Below are positions 10,778 to 21,449 of a DNA stretch of 64,000 bases, piece by piece. This DNA is from Isoetes taiwanensis (lineage: Eukaryota; Streptophyta; Lycopodiopsida; Isoetales; Isoetaceae): positions 18,240,372 through 18,304,371 of the forward strand of contig JAJEKV010000017.1 of the NCBI GenBank assembly GCA_021234155.1, read 5' to 3'. Within the stretch, counting starts at the first letter, position 1. Every line of letters begins with the position of its first letter. The notes below the pieces were generated by a model. It was not told where the DNA came from. It worked only from the letters and a program-made list of their open reading frames with translations, and did not search any database. The position numbers and the translations under genes were made by a program.

Positions 10778-11700
10778 TCATGTTGCAGGGGGAGTAGTGT
10801 GCGGCGCCTGAGCAGCAATTGCAGGAGTAGTTGGAGCAGCGGGAGCAGGAGGTGCAGTAGGGGTACTGGTGGCAGTAGCAGGAGTGGCAGTAGCTTGACG
10901 CATTGCATCGGTGACCTCAGCAGGCGCCGGCCTAAAAATGCGTAGCTTGCCTCGGACCAGGCCTGCAGCGCCCCCTCGACGGCGGACATTCCTGACTTGA
11001 GCCAGCTGCTGCCGGCGGGACTCCTGTTGCATCGGAGTAAGATCCTGGTCGACATACAGGGTAGTCCCCTTCAATTGCCTACTCTGACACAATATTGCCT
11101 CACGCACTCACATGTCTGCCACCGTGAAGGTGACAACGCACGGGCGATCTGTGCGTTGAGCCCCAAGGCAGCTTGCTCGAACAATGTGGACCGTAGTCTG
11201 AAATGCCATGCGAGATAGGATTTGATCCTAGATGTGCTTGGTGAGATCCTCTCCTGCCTCCTCTGAGAGTCCATGTACCACCACATTATGATGTCAGTGG
11301 CCCTGCTCCTGCTGCTCACTGAGTCGCGGGGCAACATTAGATGTCCCAGCAGGTGATGCCTGTTGTCTGGAGTGTGTGGGCTGTTCACAGCAAGGGCGGT
11401 GTGGTGTGCGAGATGGAGCAGGTGGTGTCTGTCTGCCTGTTTGGCGACTTGTGGGCTGTGGGGCATGTGGGCTTCTCTGGCCCCGTGTTGCGGCCTCTGC
11501 TGCCTAGAGTCAGGAGCCTAGCTCCTATTGAAATCTCTGCTGCTTGGCCAACTCATTCGTGCACTGCCGTAATTGTTCATGGACCTCGGCATGGAGGCCC
11601 CTGCCTTGCTGGGTAATGGTTGCTCGGAGCTCCTGTATCTCCTGATCTTGTGTCTCAGCCCTACTCTGTAGGATTCTTAGCTCCCGGGCCGGGCTTCAAG
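10778..11700 (-). pseudogene. LINE ORF1-like RNA-binding protein, broken
   Basis: Minus-strand frames give a coiled coil near 11690-11530 (ETQDQEIQELRATITQQ, then HEQLRQCTNELAKQQ). Next comes an RRM-like stretch (VHGLSEEAGEDLTKHI, stop, then QILSRMAFQTTVHIVRAS) and a C-terminal part (QLKGTTLYVDQDLTPMQQES, RRQQLAQVRN). The order coiled coil, RRM, then a DLTP..Q..R block matches L1-type ORF1 proteins that coat LINE RNA. At least two in-frame stops and a frame change are present. The last 35 residues are rich in A, P and T. Confidence 0.6.
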
Positions 11701-11748
11701 GCTGCCCTGACGTTTCAGATTATGGTGACACAAGAAAGAGCAGAAGAA

Positions 11749-11766
11749 GCTAGCTAGCTAGCTAGC

Positions 11767-11844
<78 letters not shown>
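11749..11844. repeat. (AGCT)n and (GA)n microsatellite
   Basis: Five AGCT-like units (GCTAGCTAGCTAGCTAG) are followed by an uninterrupted GA run to 11844. Translated frames through it are artefacts. Confidence 0.95.
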
Positions 11845-11848
<4 letters not shown>

Positions 11849-11869
11849 GGAGAAGGAGGGCTAGAGAGA

Positions 11870-12130
11870 GAAGGTGGGCCAAGGCACTAGAGAGAGAAGC
11901 AAGGCGCTAGAGAGAGAAAGTAGAGCAAAGATATGGATGCATTGAGAGAGAGAAAGTGGAGCAAAGATGTGGATGCATTGAGAGAGAGAAAGTGGAGCAA
12001 AGATGTGGATGCATTGTGCATTAATTATGTGGAGCAAAGATGTGGATGCATTGAGAGAGAGAAAGTGGAGCAAGGCGCTAGAGAGAGAAAGTGGAGCAAA
12101 GATGTGGATGCATTGTGCATTAATTATGTC
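11870..12130. repeat. Minisatellite derived from the GA tract
   Basis: Repeated units of about 36 bp built from GTGGAGCAAAGATGTGG, ATGCATTG and AGAGAGAGAAA, with a longer variant containing TGCATTAATTATGT at 12012-12030 and 12112-12128. It sits directly downstream of the (GA)n run, suggesting expansion from its edge. Confidence 0.85.
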
Positions 12131-12199
12131 TACATATGCATCCATATGTACACCTTGATTGGCTGCCACCTTGCTTGTATTTTGTAGAATATCATCTTC

Positions 12200-13340
12200 G
12201 TGCACCTTCCTTTGCTCGCATTATGCAAATTATATTAAGATACAAAGGTAATCGTAGAATGGCCAAGGGTAAAAAATGAGAGTAATTTTTCTGTTGTACT
12301 GTGAAATGAGAGATACATTTGCCCATTTAGTAACAGAGGAGATACTAGGAGTCTTGTAGCTTCCTTCATTGGAACAACAATCTGTCAGGCTTCTTACTAT
12401 CTTTCTGAGTGCAGTAGAGCAATATTTTGAAAGACGGCGTGCCAGTAGGCTATCACCACACACATCCACCTTGGTAATGGTTTGATGATGAATGCAAAGA
12501 TCTAAAACAGCAACTCAGATTGGTAATTGATCCCACTCTATGCCTTCAAGCAATCAGGCAATACATAGCTTTCATCAAAGGCTTAGTGCTTGGATGGCAA
12601 CATTAGGCACCAAAGACTTACCTGTGAGGATGATGGTCTATCATTTTTCTGTCGGAACATTATGTTCTTACATTTCATTGGCTTTCATGGTCGAAGAGCT
12701 TTCAATTGTGCCTCCATGATTGAAGAGCTTGCAGTGGAAGGTATTTCGGACCTGTAACCACAAAAATGATTTTTTTCTTGGGGGGTGTCCGTGGGGAATG
12801 AATACGGTGGCATAGACCATGGTCCTATGCCATTGATGTGCAAGAGGAGTAGGTTGACAAAAAAAGAAGGAAAGTGGGGGGAAGGGGGAGGGGAGGCACG
12901 AGGGGGAGGGGGGTAGAAAAATGTCTTCCTTCTCAAGCACGTATATGTATTAGGGGTGTTGGTTAGAGGACCCTTCAAAAATGTTTTATTCTTCTGTTAT
13001 GGAGGTTCGAGTCCTTATATCGACGAGATTGACAATCATTACAAATCCTAGGGTATTATGATAGCTGTAAATTGGGCGAATTCAACAGCCGCATGGAGTG
13101 TTGGGTGCAACGAGCGTGAATAAGCATAAAAATGACTGGGTGCAACGAGCGTGAATAAGCATAAAAATGACTGGGAGGTCCAGGGGGGCAATGAATATGG
13201 TGGCATAGACCAGGGTCCTATGCCATTGGTGTGCAAGAGGGGTAGGTTGACAAAAAGGGGGCCGGGGGGGTATGTCTCCCTTCTCAAGCATGTATAGGTA
13301 TTAGGACTCTTCAAAAAAGTTTTGTCCTTCTTTTATGGAG
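12200..13340. repeat. Anonymous DNA with an internal direct duplication
   Basis: 12790-12990 and 13185-13320 are diverged direct copies (both contain GTGGCATAGACCA.GGTCCT, ATGCCATTG.TGTGCAAGAG and TCTCCCTTCTCAAGCA-like text). A 35-bp unit beginning TGGGTGCAACGAGCG is tandemly doubled at 13107-13170. Open frames on either strand (12668-12978, 13048-13314 minus) follow the duplication and have no recognised domain. Confidence 0.65.
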
Positions 13341-13344
13341 GTAT

Positions 13345-15420
13345 TTGATTATATATACAACACGACCAATTATTTTTAAGTGTATTCGCACTGGTCATAT
13401 GGGAGCTGTAGATTGGGAAATCCGATGGTCACATGGAGTGTTGGGAGCCCTGAGATGCTTTGAAGATAAGACTCTAAGAGATGGTCTACATAAAGTTCTA
13501 CTTAGCGATCATAATGTGGGCAAAGCTTGCATGGTTTCCTAGAGCGATTGCCCAAAGCAGGCGATGACGGACATTGACTGGGATATGGCTACGAAATGCC
13601 AAGCTACGACACAATGGAAGGGCAAGAACGTGCTCCATCAATTGGGGGCTAGTATTGTCTTCGACGATCGTGATTTTCCAAAGCAGACGACGACAGGCAT
13701 TGAACTACCACATGTCACGGTACGAAGAGTGGCAAGAAGAACCCCATCAAGGGCAAGCGAGGGATCCCTGAGCCAGGACGTTTTTGGTCCAGAATCCTCT
13801 AATCAAAGGTAATCCTATCTTGAGCACCTCTTCAAGGGGGTATATCCTAGTTCATGGAATTCCGCAGAACCCGTGTAACCTACCATATGGATTTAAAAAT
13901 TCACAACGAAGTTTAAAAAAAGTAGGACAATGAGTTCCTGGCGAGAAATGTTGATTTTTCTTGATATTTTTGGCAAAATTCGAGAGGGACTATGTATCAT
14001 GTGGGCTAGGCTAGATCGAGCAGGAAAGTTGACGATTATGCCCAAAAAATTTTCCCAACCAAGGGGTATGCCCTGAAGCAAGCAAGCCATACCATAAGGA
14101 ACACACAACCATATTATGAGCTTTCTTTATTGTTCATTTTCACATTGTCAATTCTGGACCTTTAGATCATGGGACATTCCAAGAAATCTCCCACATCAAA
14201 GGTTACTGTTCTTTTGACACTTAATTCTCCGGCACGAATCAATGGTGCGAGATTACAGCACGCAATAGTAAAGTTCTCACATGAGCAAATTTATTGACGT
14301 GACCATGCTTCTTTTACATGGTCGGCATTAGGCATGGCCGACTTCCCTTTCGAGACTACATCCCTTCCGAGATGCATCTTCTTCCCACAGAGTTCACACA
14401 ACAACATACACAGAGGAAATCAAAGTCTATATTACTGCCAAATTTTTTTTAGCTCAACACGTCAATCCGACATACTGGGCATATACCACCAAACGAATTG
14501 GCCGGACCTGCCATGTGATGGGCTTTGCGGCTCTAAATGATATGGATTCGCGGACCCAATTGGCTCAACCTAAATGACCCTTCTTTTAATTCCGGTGGCA
14601 TTTTTGAAGCTTTAGCCATGGTGTAAAGTCCAACTGGGTAGTCGGAGAAATGAAATAGGAACCTCAGTCTGGCAGTTTGGATTAAATTAATTGGCAAAAG
14701 TAACTCAAAGAAGTAGTTTTGGGCACCTGAAAATGGGCAAGAGTAACATGCCCAAAAGATTAGGCATGCCTGGAAGATCATGTCGACACTAGCAAGCTTT
14801 CCACTTCTGGCCGGATCAAATCCCCTTCTTCAGCCATTCCCACGAAAACAGCTATAAGCAGCTCAAAAATTGCAGTAAGCACCTCAAGTTTGGTATTTAT
14901 ACGACCAGAAATATGCCAAAAATCATATGCCCAAATGTTGCCTGAGTACCCTCCACCAATACACAAAGAGTACCCTCCACCAATACACAAATGAAATCGC
15001 ATGCCCAACCGTTGTCTCAACACCGTCCACCAATACACAAATGATTGTGCAAAGTTTATGGATGGAATTAGGCGAGATGGAAGCCACCAAGTCGGTAGGG
15101 AGCTGACAACGACGATCGATCTCAGGACAGCACCTGGTGGCGAGGCAACCACCACCAAGTCCAGTGAGGAGGCAACGACGGCGAGCCAAACACACGACCA
15201 AGTTGGATGGGGACCTGCAACTCCCCACAAATGGTAAATGGATGGACTCCTTTGGAATATACCATGGGTGTTTGATAATAAAAGGATACTGACTTTTTTC
15301 AACACCAACTACCCTAAAAAATTCAAAGAGACAAAGCAGCTGAGCTCTTTATCTTCTTCCTTGAACTTTCCAAGACCGAAGTGCGCTTTGCTTTTTCACG
15401 AAAAAATTCAATTCAATTCT
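13345..15420. other. No recognisable gene; short tandem repeat at 14940-14990
   Basis: Open frames of 60-176 codons occur on both strands but show no known domain or splice pattern. The 176-codon minus frame (14778-15308) is mostly low complexity. A unit reading GTACCCTCCACCAATACACA is tandemly repeated near 14945-14992. Confidence 0.45.
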
Positions 15421-15592
15421 TATTTAAACCCCTTCCAAGGTAACAGATCCTATCGATTTCTTTTCTGTTTTGCATTTCTGATCTGATCTGCGCTTCAAGC
15501 TTGGAATCATGAATTACTACGTTATCGTGATTCCGGTGCCAATTGCGCTTCTCATCCTCGCAGTCGTTATATTTTGTTGTTGCTGCAGGTAA
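15420..15592 (+). promoter_or_regulatory. Promoter-proximal region and possible leader intron of the small membrane protein gene
   Basis: A TATA-like TTATTTAAACC lies at 15420-15430. Two readings fit what follows. (a) A 5'UTR intron runs from the donor AAG|GTAACAG at about 15438 to the pyrimidine-rich acceptor TTGTTGCTGCAG at 15591. (b) The ATG at 15509 opens a 27-codon upstream ORF, MNYYVIVIPVPI then ALLILAVVIFCCCCR-stop, which would be a one-pass membrane peptide ending in four cysteines. Sequence alone does not decide between them. Confidence 0.45.
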
Positions 15593-15623
15593 CAGGAGGA
15601 TCGAGCTGCAAAAATTTGCAAAA

Positions 15624-15830
15624 ATGGGTTATGTATTGGTGATTACATGGCCAATTCTGGCCATAATTCTGGTCGGAATTGGTGCATGCTGCTATTTTGC
15701 AGTTCGGAAGAGGCTCCAGATTCAACAGCAGCAGCAATTCGCTGCCCAAACGGCCCTGCCGGTCTACCCAGTTCCTCCTCCGGGCCAGAATCCACCTCCA
15801 TATCCATACCCGCCTCAGCACAAGGTTTAA
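15624..15830 (+). CDS. Small single-pass membrane protein with proline-rich PPPY tail (68 aa)
   Basis: The start at 15624 has purines around it (CAAAAATGG, G at +4) and gives MGYVLVITWPILAIILVGIG, a clean membrane segment at about residues 3-25. Then come the juxtamembrane cysteines ACCYFAV, a basic stop-transfer VRKRLQ, a Q-run, and a cytoplasmic tail VYPVPPPGQNPPPYPYPP ending at TAA. NPPPY is a PPxY motif that could bind WW domains; the cysteines could be lipidated. I do not recognise a named family. A poly-A signal-like AATAAA sits at 16032 and the gene faces PACRG tail to tail. The 15509 upstream peptide has a similar layout (hydrophobic helix then Cys cluster). Confidence 0.55.
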   Translation: MGYVLVITWPILAIILVGIGACCYFAVRKRLQIQQQQQFAAQTALPVYPVPPPGQNPPPYPYPPQHKV

Positions 15831-16027
15831 TCCGGCCTAAATTTCTGTTTTTGGGTTCAGATTTGGAGCTTTTCTGCTCCAAATTTGAAGCTTTTAGGCC
15901 CGGACATTTGGGGCTTTTGCCGTTCTTGCAGCTTTTTGTCAATTTATGGATTGTTCTTATCCTTGCGTTGTACAGGATTGGAAAATTAGGCTCAATTTGC
16001 GCTGTTTTTATACTGTTTCTGGGCCAA

Positions 16028-16040
16028 ATTTAATAAACGA
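16028..16040 (+). terminator. Poly(A) signal-like AATAAA
   Basis: TTTAATAAACG about 200 bp after the small membrane protein stop codon, followed by T-rich DNA. It is well placed for the plus-strand gene and lies about 320 bp before the convergent PACRG stop. Confidence 0.4.
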
Positions 16041-16355
16041 TTATAATAATCTCTTTGTTTAAGAACAAAAACGTTGCAATCTCTATGTAGTCAAATGCTG
16101 TGGAAAATCTGTTGATTTGGGTTGAAAATTTTACAGTAAAATTCCCTTATCTGTAGCAAGTTGTAGTTTGTCGCTTGGCTCTGTAATCAAATTCAATATT
16201 CTTACATGTGCACATGGCCGAATTCCCAAAATCTGGCATCCTCCATAGCTTGTCAGATCAGAATCGGAGCAAAATTCTGAGCTGTAATCAATAATTTACA
16301 GGGACGGTGGTTCAAATTCTTACAAAATTCTTGAGAAAAAAACAGCGCAGATCAG

Positions 16356-18670
16356 TCAAAAAACGCAGGATTCGTAAGTTGGGATCATATATTTGATGTT
16401 GATAAAGGCATCGGGACCTCCGTAGGTTTCCAACAGATGCAGAGTCTTCATAACCAGTTCTCCGGTGCATGTTCTTTTCTGCTGCCCATAATCGATCAAA
16501 TCGCCCATTTTGGGTATGTCGGATTTAAATATATTTAGAATCGGAAGCAGCTGCCTGTAATACGGCACCAGTAATTCGCCCACTTCGTCCTCGCACATTA
16601 CTAGCTTGCATAGCAGCTGCAAATTCCATAAATAAATGTTAGATTATCCAGTTCTGAGCTCTGTTTTGGACCCAATGCTTTATTGTTTTTAAAAAATTCA
16701 AATTCATGCTCTGTTTCTTCATCAAATCCGCCGATCTGTAACTATCCTTTACAACCCAGATCCAAAGATGATTTTAGAAACAAACAAAAAGAAAAAAAAA
16801 CGTCCTATTCTTCCAGCAGATGCCATTTCAAAAACTTTGTTTTTGGGCAAATCCAGCACAGCTGACAGCAGTCGGATCAATAAAAAAAGAAAAGGGTCCT
16901 TTTCTTTTCAGTGAAAAACACCATTCTTCCAGCAAATCCAGCAGATCTGCCACTTTGTTTTGTGATCAGAAAAATGGAATCTCTGAAACTGCACTGGGAT
17001 CCTTTCAGAAAAGAATTGGCTGTCTTTTCCGACCCAGATGCTAGAAATTCAGACCTTCCTTTTCGGAATGTTTGCTGCAGCTTGCAGACTCTTCCAAAAC
17101 AATTTGCATTCCGTCAAAAGGGTGCAGATTTCATAGAAACAAAAGAATTCAATCTGTAACCTTGGTGGGTTGATTCATATCTTATTTATAAATCCCGCAG
17201 AGGCCTGCAGCAAACATTTTCAAAGAGGCCAAGGAATTATTCTTCCGTTTTTAAATACCTGTAGGGCAACGTTGATAACTCCCCTGTTCCTTGTGTTGAG
17301 AGCATTTTTAATCGGAACTATCAACTGCGGAATTACGTTCGCAATCTTTCCTTCTCCTACCTGATCCCATAAAAAATCCAATCAAACGGATCATAGCAAT
17401 TAGCTTGATTCTGATCAAAAAACAATAAATTCTACATACAGATCATAGCAATCAAAATCAAAATTTCGTAGATATAAGCTAGATTTCGATAAGAAAGGAC
17501 AGATTTTGCGGTCAGCATCCCGTAGAGATTTCGATAAAAAAAAGACAGATTTTGCACAGAGGTCGTTAATCGAATTACTTGATCGTTTAGAATTTTAGAA
17601 GGGTAGTCGAGAGCGAGCCTTAAGCATGTCTTCAACGCCTTTGATGGCCAGAAATCTGTAAGGATCCTCCACTTCTCTTATTCCGTCGAAAAACAAAGGC
17701 AAGAAAAAATTGTAGTCCAATTTGCTCACATCCACCCTCCATAGAATGGCAATTTTAGCTCCCAGATGATCCACTTGAAGAGGAAGATCGCCCCTCTCGT
17801 ATAATTTCCTAAACTGCAAACAGATTCAAACGTCGGAAAATTGCTCCTAAATCCATGCCCAGTAAATTTTTTTAAGCGAAACAACAAATCAACCGATCAG
17901 GAGCAGTCTAAATCTGAAATATGAATCTTTTTTCAAAATGCGACGAATTTGAATTGCCCAATTTCTACCGGAATTAACCGATCAATTAGTGATGAATTTG
18001 GATCGCCCAGCTCAAAATCTGGGATCAGAATATTCTTACAAGAGTATTGGGCGGATTATCCCTTGGCCTAAATCCCCAAGCAGAGGGCGGTTTGGGTTTA
18101 GGAATGGGCTTCCGAAGCTCCCCTCTTTTGATCCTTTCGCCATCGCCCTTCTTCGTATAATCTCGAGGGGTCTTCCTTGGTAATCTATAGCTGAAATCCA
18201 AAAAAAAAAACAGCCTTTTCAAACGTCAATTTCTGTCTGAAATCAAACCTTTTTCAAAGCGAAAGAAGAAATTTTATCTGTTTTGGTTTTCAATTAGACA
18301 GCAGTAAACCATCTTAAGTCTGATCTACAGCTCCCAATCCAGAAAAGAAGCCTCTAAATCAGACACAGAATCAAACCGGTATTCATTTGAAGAAGCCCAG
18401 TAAGGCAAATCAGTCTCTTTAATCCGGAGAAACTCATGCCTGCCTGGTCTTCTAATGAACTGCCAGAGAAACGCTTGAGTTAGGAAGAAAAAAGAAGAAA
18501 AAAAACAGGGGATTTGAGAGAAACAGGGGATTTGGGGAGTGTACCGGAACTGGAAGAGTCTGATCAAAGCAGGAGAGGGATTGCTTGCTTTTACGGATGG
18601 TGGGTTTGCCTTTGATTTTTCGATTACAGTATTCAAATGCAAAGAGGTGGCCAGCTATGTCGTCGGCCAT
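16356..18670 (-). CDS. PACRG: PACRG (Parkin co-regulated gene protein), axonemal; six coding exons
   Basis: Exons on the minus strand: 18545-18670 (ATG at 18670), 18329-18459, 18040-18190, 17619-17813, 17259-17360, 16356-16616 (stop TGA). All phases agree and predict 321 residues. Exon 4 carries [26 protein letters not shown] and GVEDMLK. Exon 5 carries [20 protein letters not shown]. Exon 6 carries [25 protein letters not shown] and [15 protein letters not shown]. These are the conserved ARM-like blocks of PACRG, an inner-junction protein that bridges A and B tubules of axonemal doublets. Exons 1-3 give a less conserved N-terminus ending in a basic, proline-rich stretch. Four introns are GT-AG; intron 4 appears to start with GC after AAG (17618-17617). 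The gene looks intact, implying ciliated or flagellated cells, that is, swimming sperm. Confidence 0.9.
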
Positions 18671-18689
18671 AGCTAAAAGCTTGGGCTGC

Positions 18690-20600
18690 TCTGCCGGATT
18701 CCGTTTGTATTTTTGGAGTTAAAAGGCTGGAAGTTCGCGCGCTGCAACGCGCGTATATGCCACGTAGGTGCCATGTCAGAAAATACAAAAGGCTATTAAA
18801 CAAGTAGATAGGGTCCCAGTTGTTGGAACCTTTGTTCGTTCTATCTATCTATCTATCTTTTATACGTGGTCTAATAAGGTTGGCAAATTATCTCTTGGTG
18901 TGATTTTGTGAATGGTTTGGCGGAAAGTAGGGGTTAGGGTTTCGTTGGAATTTTTTTGGACCTTTAGGTATTTTTGTAAATTCGTGGCAGCTGCGCCCGA
19001 GCATGGTGGGCGGTGGAGCTGGGGCAGATGAGGCGATGAGCCAGATGCAGGCGATGCAGGCAAAGGTCGTCAGCTACAGGGCAGAGGATGTGTGGTTTTC
19101 AACTGCAAAGAGGCAGCTTCTGCCTCGTTGGGCGGCATAAAACAGAAGGGTTTGCAGCCTTCTGGAGCCGTCTGCTGTGGCCGATTTTTTGCATGAAACT
19201 GGGGTTTAGATACATACTCGATTTTTAGCTATGGCTACTTGGTTTCCAGCCATGGCTACTGGGTTTCCAGCTATGGCTATGGTTTCCAGGGATTGTTGTT
19301 GGCGATGGGGCTCAAGATAGACATGATTGTACAAGATAATCCAGGATCTTGTTCGGATGGAGATAAGCCAGGATTGGCTCTTGTGTTGCAGTTTCTTCTT
19401 GGAGCAAATTTGGGAATCTATTTACTTCCAGAAGGTGGCAGGTATAGGCAATGAACGTCTTCCCAACATGGCTTATACTGTGGCTATGGGCCGCAGCGCC
19501 TCAAGGCTTGCTGGAAGGAGAGGCGAGCACAATGGTTCTCCAGATGGGACGTACAAGAGCATAGGTGCATCCACGTTGAAACTGAAGAGGACCACCATCA
19601 GCTGCGGCAATACCTAGATGCTTGCTTCTTCAGCAAGCTTTAGGATACTGGTGCCCTTGAACATGTCAAGGCAGTGCACTATAAGGTCTAAATCAACCCC
19701 ATCTTGCACTTGGTCCACAACGCTATCTCCGTGCACATTAACCATTGAAAAACCGCAGATTGATAGCTTCCATTCGCAAAGGTGCATATCGCTTGTGAGT
19801 TGAGACAGGTAGATGGGCCCAAGAGGCACGAGAAGATAAACTATGTTTGTGCTACTAACATGGTGCTATTGAAGATGAAAGCCACACTCTGCAGCATTAT
19901 CCAACATTCAGCCACATTCGCGCCAGCTATGCTCAGTTGATCCTGCCTAACCAGCAGCTACATGAACTGTTGGATACAATGTCAGTGGGCTCGCTAGGAT
20001 CTTATCTCCGGGACATCATGGATGCCCACACTCAGTTATGTCCTGGGGCGATGTACTGAGATACATCATAATGTACCATTCTCATATATCACTAGAAACA
20101 TATGCCCGGCGATGCCGAGCATTAGTTGTGGCCGCATGGAATGTATCGATATAATCAAAGATATGGGAGAGGTAGGATGGAATAGACTCCGATGCATAGG
20201 TGAAATAGAGTGTATAGATGTAATGAAGCACATAAATGCCATGGAGTACGTAAAGTCTAGGTCGTTAGTTTGTGCAATATGTACAAAATTCTAATTGGAT
20301 TACGTTGGAAAATTGAATATTCGCATATGTAAACACGTGCATTTAATTGATTATGTGCGATGGGCAATGCTGGAATGTGGAAAGGAAAAAGGTTGTTCTA
20401 GAGTTCGAAATTGGGGGGCTTCGACCCTTAAAAATCCGGCCATTTCAAAAAATTTCCGATAGCCAAAAAATATTCTTGGCGTTTTTTCAGGCTATTTTCG
20501 GAGAAGTTTCTAAGGATTTCCGGGAAAATACACTATAATTTCATGTCCGGCAGCCTTAAATGTAAGCACGCACTTTTAATGCTTAGGGCAAATTCTAATT
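18690..20600. other. PACRG upstream region and anonymous DNA
   Basis: 18730-18775 holds GC-rich text (GCGCGCTGCAACGCGCG and GCCACGTAGG) plausibly part of the PACRG promoter; CTAT repeats follow at 18841-18857. 19215-19290 repeats a phrase like AGCTATGGCTAC..GGTTTCCAG three times. Open frames at 19239-19617 (plus) and 19614-19829 (minus) have no known domain. I see no further gene. Confidence 0.4.
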
Positions 20601-20612
20601 TCGAACCATGGG

Positions 20613-21449
20613 TTGTTCTTTCTAGGGTTGCCCGGATATTACCGCAAGTTTGTGAAAGACTTTGCTAAGCTGGCTGCACTCCTTACGGACCTAACTAAAC
20701 ATGAAAAGGTTAGGTATTGGATGACACATTGGAAGGACAAGGTCCAAGCCGGATTCCAGTCATTAAAGGATGCATTGACAACGGCCCCGGTTCTCCCTTT
20801 GCCAGACCCTCAGAAGGATAAGTGGGTTGCCACGGATGCTAGTAAGATAGCTACCGGCGGAGTATTAATGCAGGAAAGTAGGGTAATCGCCTATGATTCT
20901 CGAAAAATGAATGATGTGGAGCAGCGATACCCCACGCATGACTAAGAATTGCTTGCTGTCATGCGTGCTTAGCGCATTTGGAGGTATTACTTACTTGAGA
21001 GACGATTCCAGTTGAATACGGATCACTAGAGCCTCCAATATATTTTCACGCAACCCCACCTCAATTTGAGACGACGACAATGGATCGAGTTCCTGGAGGA
21101 ATATGATTTTGAAGTAATCTATAAGCCGGGCAAGCTGAATGTTGTTGCTGACGCGCTTTCCAGACATCCATTAGTCATTCGAACATATTGTAATGCCATA
21201 TCCACACTCTCTAGTGAGTTTGGTAAGCAGATACAACAGGCTCTTCCAGCAGATCCTGAATTTCAGGAGATATGGCAAAGTCTATCCAAGGAAGCCAGAA
21301 CAGATAAGGAGAGGGAGGCTTTCTGCCACTATAAGAAGCAAGGCGCTCCCCTTTATTACCAGGATAAGTTATGTGTTACAGAGACGTCAGGAGTTCGCAA
21401 GCTCATTCTCCATGATACACATAACAGTCCTATAGCGGGGCATGCAGGA
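20613..21449 (+). pseudogene. Ty3/gypsy pol relic (RT thumb, RNase H, integrase zinc region)
   Basis: The frame begins [15 protein letters not shown] (RT thumb), then [20 protein letters not shown] and YPTHD-stop-ELLAV (RNase H), [20 protein letters not shown] then [10 protein letters not shown], and HDTHNSPIAGHAG (start of the integrase zinc finger). In-frame stops occur in the RNase H part near 20943-21030. It is cut at 21450 by the terminus of an opposite-strand LTR element. It is related to the element at 37414-50101 and retains the RNase H to integrase linker deleted from that copy. Confidence 0.85.

Larger units (their letters stand above)
8230..11720 (-). mobile_element. LINE (non-LTR retrotransposon), inactive
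   Basis: The order on the minus strand is typical of a two-ORF LINE: an ORF1-like region with a coiled coil and RNA-binding part (about 11700-10778), an apurinic-type endonuclease (10723-9623), then reverse transcriptase (9530-8480). All parts carry frameshifts or stops. The 5' end lies beside an AGCT/GA microsatellite. The 3' end and poly-A tail are not clear because sequence below 8480 looks like a different, older element. Confidence 0.75.

Noticed and set aside
12685-12978. Proline-rich minus-strand protein
   Set aside because: It follows a G-rich low-complexity stretch that is also duplicated at 13170-13320; no support as a gene.
15647-16033. 128-codon ORF overlapping the small membrane protein
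   Set aside because: It is serine/phenylalanine-rich shadow text; the PPPY-tail frame has the better start, membrane helix and composition.
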